A DNA stretch of 64,000 nucleotides. It comes from Rhabditophanes sp. KR3021 (lineage: Eukaryota > Nematoda > Chromadorea > Rhabditida > Alloionematidae). Location: the NCBI GenBank assembly GCA_963281155.1, contig CAUJLY010000006.1:8804001-8868000 (forward strand), given 5' to 3'. Positions 59,001 through 64,000 of this stretch are shown here, in pieces (position 1 is the first letter of the stretch; every line of letters begins with the position of its first letter). Both the position numbers and the translations under genes were made by a program. The notes under the pieces were generated by a model, which saw only the letters and a list, made by a program, of their open reading frames with translations, was not told where the DNA came from and did not search any database.

Positions 59001-59591
59001 TACATTATTTACCCTAGACATATTTAAACTTATCCAAAAAATAGGCTGGTTCATTATTCATCCATAAAAGACATTATTTAAAAGAAGAGAATCAGCGTCA
59101 AACTTTAAAAAATACAGGTAAAAATATTAACAGTCATTACACCCATATACATTACATTCCTTTTTGTTAATTCGCAAACGTATGTGATTCTCTTACAATT
59201 GCACATATATTTTGTTTGTTTCGTCTATGAAGGTAATTAAAATTAGACCTCTCTTTGTAGACAATTGTTTGTTGAAAGTTTAAAAGTATGTTTTTCATAT
59301 AAAAATGTGTGCATTCATTTGAACATAGCACCTATCTATTGATAAGCGGCTAGGCATTGTTTATATAATTTGTTTTGACCATAAATATCATCTACTAAAC
59401 AATATTATAACGATCCAAATGTTTTGTAATTTATTTCTCTTTTGATTGCTATTAAATGTGTGCATATGTACACAGCTTTTAATTTTAAGCCTTCAATACT
59501 CGTGATTTGTTTAAATAAAGTCTTTTAATTACAAAAAACTTTAAAACTTGGATTACTTTTAGCCACCTTTGTTTTCGCATTTGTGTCTAAA
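53015..59591. other. 6.6-kb region without a confident gene, between divergent GW182-like and epsinR genes
   Basis: Very AT-rich with many TATA/ATGTA microsatellite-like runs (for example 55610-55645). ORFs here are 60-90 codons, low-complexity, with no domains. The one patch with balanced composition is 54189-54251, an ATG ORF ending at a strong donor. No tRNA, snRNA or SL-type RNA was recognised. Confidence 0.45.
54189..54254 (+). other. Candidate isolated 5' coding exon
   Basis: An ATG at 54189 opens MVAVERQPLTKSLLPKNRTY followed by WV, in locally GC-richer DNA, and meets a perfect donor GTG|GTGAGT. No downstream exon was found in the following kilobases. Could be the first exon of a gene with a long intron, a relic, or a chance ORF. 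Confidence 0.2.
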
Positions 59592-61229
59592 ATGTCGGAT
59601 TTATTTAGTGGCATTGCTGCTATTACTAAAAATATTCAAAGCTCCTTTAATACATATGAAATGAGAAAAATACAGGAGAAAGTGTGAGTTTGTTTTTTGG
59701 AAATTTAATTTATTCTCCTTTTTACAGACAGGGATTTGTTATGAATTTTACGGAAGCTGAGAGTAAAGTACGCGAAGCAACTAATGAGGACCCTTGGGGG
59801 CCTACTGGGCCAGAGATGCAGGAAATCGCAAATTTGACATTTCAATATGATGCTTTTTCTGAAGTTATGTCTATGTTGTGGAAACGCATGTTTGAAGAAA
59901 ACAAGGATGCTTGGCGTAAAATTTACAAAGTAAGTACGATCATAATATTTTTGATAATACCTATTTTATTTGTAGTCTTTGATGCTTTTGACATTCTTGC
60001 TTAAGAATGGAAGTGAACGCGTCATACAGCAAACTAGGGAGCGTAGCTATCAGCTGAAAGCATTGGAAAGGTATAATCACATCGATGAGAAAGGAAAAGA
60101 TCAGGGTGTTAATATTAGACACAGGGTAAAATTGCTCCTTGAAATGTTGGATGATGATGAAGCGCTCGAGGAGGAACGCAAGAAAGCAAAAAACATTAAT
60201 CGGTCAAAGTATTGTGGTTACACGAAGGATGACATGAGTAGGATGTCAACTACCCATGGTTACTCAAATAACGATTCAAGTTATGATCAAAAAAATGATT
60301 GGAGTTCAACCTCTAAAAGTAGGTACGATGAGGACGAATCAACAAAGGAAGTCAATTCCTTTAATTTCCCAATTGAAAAGAATATTGATCACACTGAGTT
60401 AGGAATCAGAGATACATCGTATGACGATCAACCAGCAGATGATGATTTTGGGGAGTTTGCCTCGGCTACTCCTGTTGCCAACACAGCTAAAGTGGTAAGA
60501 GCAAGCTCAAACTCAATTGTCATTCCACATATCATTCCTCCTCCCGGCTCAGGAGTTGCCAACAAAGGAACACCAACAAAATCCAAAGTTGAAGAACCAA
60601 CCAATTTATTAGAATTAGATGATTGGGGTGTAGTTTGTTCACCTGTTACCACCAATTCGCAACAATCTAAAAACGTAGAAGATTTATTTGGAAATTTTAC
60701 CACAGTGCCTTCCAATGCTTCAATTACTACAATTAGTCAATCAGTGTCAGATCCATTTGATTTGTTAGGAGGATCAATCTCAACCCCAACAACGACCGTT
60801 AAAAGTGTTGCGAATGAGGATGTCTTTGGTGATTTTGAGTCAAATATTCCTCACAACACAGGTTCAATCGCAAAAGATCCTTTTGAAGATTTTAGAATTA
60901 TTCAAAGCCAGCCAAATGACATTTTTAATTCATCTTCCTTCCTAACAAGCCAGTCCAGTAATAGTGTGGATCAGAGCATTCTTGATTCACCCGGGCAATC
61001 TAGTCTTCGCCCTTCATCATCTGCTTCGACATCCAACCAAACCAAGCAAGTAAAAGTTGGTAGTACATGGGGTGATTTGGGTTCGCAGTAAGTAATTATT
61101 ATTTAAAAACAGTGTAATCATCGTCTTCTTTATAGGTTTGGATTAGATTTTGACAACTTTAGCCTTAAAAATGACGCAGCATCTAAAAAGAAAATGACTA
61201 TGAATGAGCTTCAACAAGGGAGAAATTGA
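59592..61229 (+). CDS. EpsinR/CLINT1-type ENTH-domain clathrin adaptor
   Basis: Acts at trans-Golgi/endosomal clathrin coats. Exons 59592-59683, 59728-59929, 59976-61087 and 61136-61229; introns 44-48 nt. The ENTH domain spans about residues 30-165: NFTEAESKVREATNEDPWGP, MWKRM-type LWKRMFEENKDAWRKIYK, SLMLLTFLLKNGSERVIQQ and DEKGKDQGVNIRHRVKLLLE. The EpsinR subtype is favoured by ESKVREATNEDPWGP and DQGVNIR. The disordered tail carries adaptor/clathrin-binding short motifs: DDFGEFAS, DLFGNF, DPFDLL, DVFGDFE, DPFEDF and a final DNFSL, of the gamma-ear and AP type. About 500 aa. A splice acceptor lies about 30 bases before the ATG. Confidence 0.92.
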
Positions 61230-61917
61230 TAATTATAGTACTGTCTGATTTTTAACCTATAAAATATATACATATAAAATTATATCAAACATTCTAAACT
61301 GAGTGTATATTTAGTTAATTAATGGATACGTTTAATCAAGAACCATTTATATTTGTTTTCATAAATGTTCAATATTTTTCAAACAAATTATTTTTGATAT
61401 TATAAATGTTGATTGGTACTTTTATTAAATAGAAAGTTATTCGTCATTGATCATTAGCGAACCAACATTTTATCACATATACTTGTACCAATCTTTCATC
61501 CCAAACACATAATAATTGTGCATTTTAATAATGTCAATTTTAGTAACTAAATCTGATATATATCAAGAACTTCATATAGGATTAAAAATAACATTGAAGT
61601 AAGTAGTTTTTGTCTTTAGAATTACGCATTAACGGTAATTTATATAATTAATCATTTTTAATTATTTTTAGAATAAAAATTCTGTAAGCAGCTGCATAAT
61701 TTAGTTAAATTATTTTTATCGAAATTCTAAGATATCATTTCAACACTTCAACAATTAAGTAGCAATAAAGCATTGTATCACTTTATATCTAAAAGAATTA
61801 ACTAATAAATATATCTTGACCAGTTATAAATAAGACACACAAAACTTTTGCTACAATTTAAGATGCAAATTTATTCCAAATTAAAAAATGATTTATCGGA
61901 ATAAAATATTTGCTGTC
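61230..61917. other. Convergent 3' flanks
   Basis: About 690 bases of AT-rich DNA between two stop codons; AATAAA-type signals on both strands, nothing else. Confidence 0.4.
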
Positions 61918-63646
61918 TTACATATTGTAATGACCATAGAAGCCTCCATTGTCAGTAGGTCTCATTTTTTGGCTGTTACCGTTGTATAGTGGTTGTGGTT
62001 GTTGCTGATGTTGGTGAAGATGCTGCTGTTGAGGTGGTGGTTGTTGCTGATTCTGATAATGGACACTTTCATTAGCACCTCTTCTATATCTAATAATGTT
62101 ACTACCGTTATAACCTGCATTTTGATTTTTGATAAACCGACCATGCTGAAGTTGCTTAGTTGGAGAATCAAAATGTTGTTGGGATTGAGTAAGTGGGGAA
62201 GGCAAGTCAGAGGTAGGAGTTGTTTGCGAGTTTCCAGTTACACTCACATTTAAAGAAGTGTCAACACGAGGAACTAAAAAGTAACTATTTGAATTGTTCA
62301 CATCATCCATTATCTTATTCACTGCAGCCGGAATTTGAATATTAAATTCACGACACAAACTTTTCTTTTCATGCAGAAATTTCAAGAAGTAATAATGTTC
62401 GAGTGTCAAGTTCATCGCAGCTGAATTTGGTGCTTCTTTGGTCAAATGAGTGGCAGTGTTAGTCATAGATGGTTGCTGTTGGCTGTAATTTCCATTTGCT
62501 TTATATTGGTATTCTTGTTGTCTTTTGGATGGTAATGAGTTTTCTGAGTAATTAGGACTTGGAGTGGTCACATTTTGATGATAAGGAACATGAGGACTGT
62601 CTGAATATTGGGAAGCTTCCAACTGTCCATTGTAATTTTCATGCCCATTGTAGGTATTAATGTTCGTATTTTCATACTGATGGGCAATATTTGAGACAGA
62701 ATGACTTCTCTTAGAATTGGTCAAGTTTGTGGCATTACCAATAAAGTTACTTTTTGGTGTATGATTGTTCGAAAAGACTGCACCCGTATTCCACTTCTCT
62801 CGAGTATTCCAAACATCAGCTATAGACTCTTTACTAACAGCTTCCTTTATTTGTTCACGATCATACCAAGGATTTGAATTATTTGCTTGAATAGCCAGCA
62901 AATCCATTGACTTTCCCTTTTTCAATGGCTTCATTTGATCACTTAGCAGTCTAATCTTGTTCCGTTCAATTGCTGCATTTCTTTCAGTATTTTCCATCAT
63001 CTGTTGGCGGTAGTCTGGAATAGTACTATCCTTGGGAATTAGCTTTGCTTGATTTGATGATGCGACTAAAGAAGCAGACATTGCATCCATGGATCTCCAT
63101 CGAGGAAAGTCGAATGTTTTCTTTTTAGTCTTGAGCATATGTAATTCCTTAACCTAAAAATAGCTGTTTAATCTGTTCAAAAAGTGTTTGTCAAGTTATG
63201 AAAATAGTTGTAGTATATGCGTATATTGATGTTTAAGTAATAGACAAACAAAACTTACTCGATCCAAGTTTTCTTTCTCAATATTTCTTTCCCAATATTT
63301 TTTAAGCATTGGTGTACGAGTTTCTAGGTGGCGTTGAATAGACCGATTAGATTGGTTGCGAAAGGTAGCTGGTAATGAAGATTGCTCGTATGGATGAGAG
63401 TCACCTACAAAATTATGAATAAGGGATCTGGTATATATTTTTAATTAGTAAAATATTGAGTGAGATGGAATTATGACTTGTCTTAGGAAACCCTATTCAA
63501 GTGTCAAAATATGTTCACATTGGACACCTACCTGTCTTGGGTGAGGTTTTTTCAGACTCAGGCTGAAACGTGGTATTTAGATTAGCCTGTTCATTTAAAT
63601 TGGTTACGTCTTCGAAGGTATTCTTACTTTCGGAGGTCACAATCAT
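61918..63646 (-). CDS. Unrecognised low-complexity protein
   Basis: Three exons (63646-63532, 63404-63259, 63153-61918; introns 127 and 105 nt) in frame throughout, about 498 aa. The N-terminal third is charged and helical: RSIQRHLETRTPMLKKYWER, NIEKENLDRVKELHMLKTKK, then KTFDFPRWRSMDAMSASLVA and RNKIRLLSDQMKPLKKGKSM. The middle is Asn/Ser/Thr-rich and the end Gln/Pro/His-rich (QPPPQQQHLHQHQQQPQP). One conserved-looking helical patch is LEHYYFLKFLHEKKSLCREF. I do not recognise the family; no signal peptide or membrane segment. The ATG at 63646 (MIVTSESKNTFEDV) is the first in frame. Coiled-coil cytoskeletal or RNA-granule roles are possible but not supported. Confidence 0.8.
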
Positions 63647-64000
63647 CACTGAATTACAATAATTTGCGCACTAATCTGAAAGTAAAGACAATGAAAAAGT
63701 GATCACTTTTGTGAATAATATTGTTTTGACATGGCAAAGAAAAAAATAAGAAAACGGTTTTGAACAATAATAGGAAGAAAAAAGTATTGAAAAAGAGAGG
63801 ATCAAAAGTGTATTGAAAAAGAAGTGTTTTCAGAATATAGGAACAAAACAAACTAAACTTTAATATGAAAGCGAATCTAAAAGACAATTTGTGATGTAGT
63901 GGTGTCTTCTGCTTAATTCAAGCAGCTTTACCAAAGTCAAGGCCCGACCTGTATATCATCTTCTTTAATTTTTGTCTGTTAACAGTTGATATAAAGAAGA
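63647..64000. other. Upstream flank at right window edge
   Basis: About 350 bases of AT-rich DNA upstream of the 63646 start; a run of purine/pyrimidine-biased sequence but no motif recognised. Confidence 0.35.

Noticed and set aside
62000..62253. Plus-strand Leu-rich ORF that looks like a membrane protein
   Set aside because: Antisense of a poly-Gln/Asn coding region, which always reads as Leu/Val-rich.
1..64000. tRNA genes, rRNA, CRISPR arrays, transposase genes, known nematode miRNAs
   Set aside because: Looked for on both strands by eye; no tRNA B-box with matching arms, no regularly spaced spacer-repeat array, no transposase or reverse-transcriptase motifs and no miRNA sequence I know. 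A tRNAscan or covariance search would be decisive.

Overview
This is nuclear DNA of a nematode. It is AT-rich, with mostly very short introns (about 39-60 nt, GT...AG). It has nematode gene families: an astacin with EGF and CUB, a DUF273 glycosyltransferase, a serpentine chemoreceptor, DEG/ENaC, F-box/LRR and insulin-like peptides. The decisive evidence is two spliced-leader (SL) RNA genes. The few introns and the divergent 22-nt leader suggest a clade IV nematode (Strongyloides/Rhabditophanes-like), but that is an inference.

Layout. 0-5 kb: the 5' half of a Flamingo/CELSR cadherin on the minus strand, with nine cadherin repeats and the first EGF, running off the left edge. 6.8-10.9 kb (minus): an alpha-1,3-fucosyltransferase, a small secreted orphan and an NAD-isocitrate dehydrogenase gamma-like subunit. 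11.6-13.3 kb (plus): atlastin. 14.8-15.9 kb (minus): DUF273 glycosyltransferase. 16-21 kb: about 5 kb with no convincing gene. 21.1-22.6 kb (plus): an ERK5-like MAP kinase with an altered activation lip (TQH). 23.1 kb: a Pmp3-type membrane peptide. 24-25 kb: a broken chemoreceptor. 25.3-26.9 kb (minus): astacin. 28-30.5 kb (minus): an F-box/LRR-like gene. 33.6-35.7 kb: two SL RNA genes flanking a second Pmp3 paralogue with a His-rich tail. 36-37 kb: an LRR/F-box relic. 37.5-38.7 kb (minus): organic solute transporter alpha. 40.8-44.5 kb (plus): a TTC39-like protein whose 1.8-kb intron holds two antisense ML/NPC2-like secreted protein genes. 45-47 kb (minus): DEG/ENaC channel. 48.3 kb (plus): insulin-like peptide. 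50.2-53.0 kb (minus): GW182/TNRC6-type silencing factor. 53-59.6 kb: a long gene desert. 59.6-61.2 kb (plus): epsinR/CLINT1. 61.9-63.6 kb (minus): an unrecognised low-complexity protein.

The genes are mostly independent housekeeping, trafficking and signalling loci; no operon is evident. Functionally related items include the SL RNA genes, which would serve the candidate trans-splice acceptors seen just upstream of several start codons. Several gene models break by one base, in most cases at a homopolymer of four or more bases. That suggests assembly indels in some genes and real decay in others (the chemoreceptor and the LRR relic).
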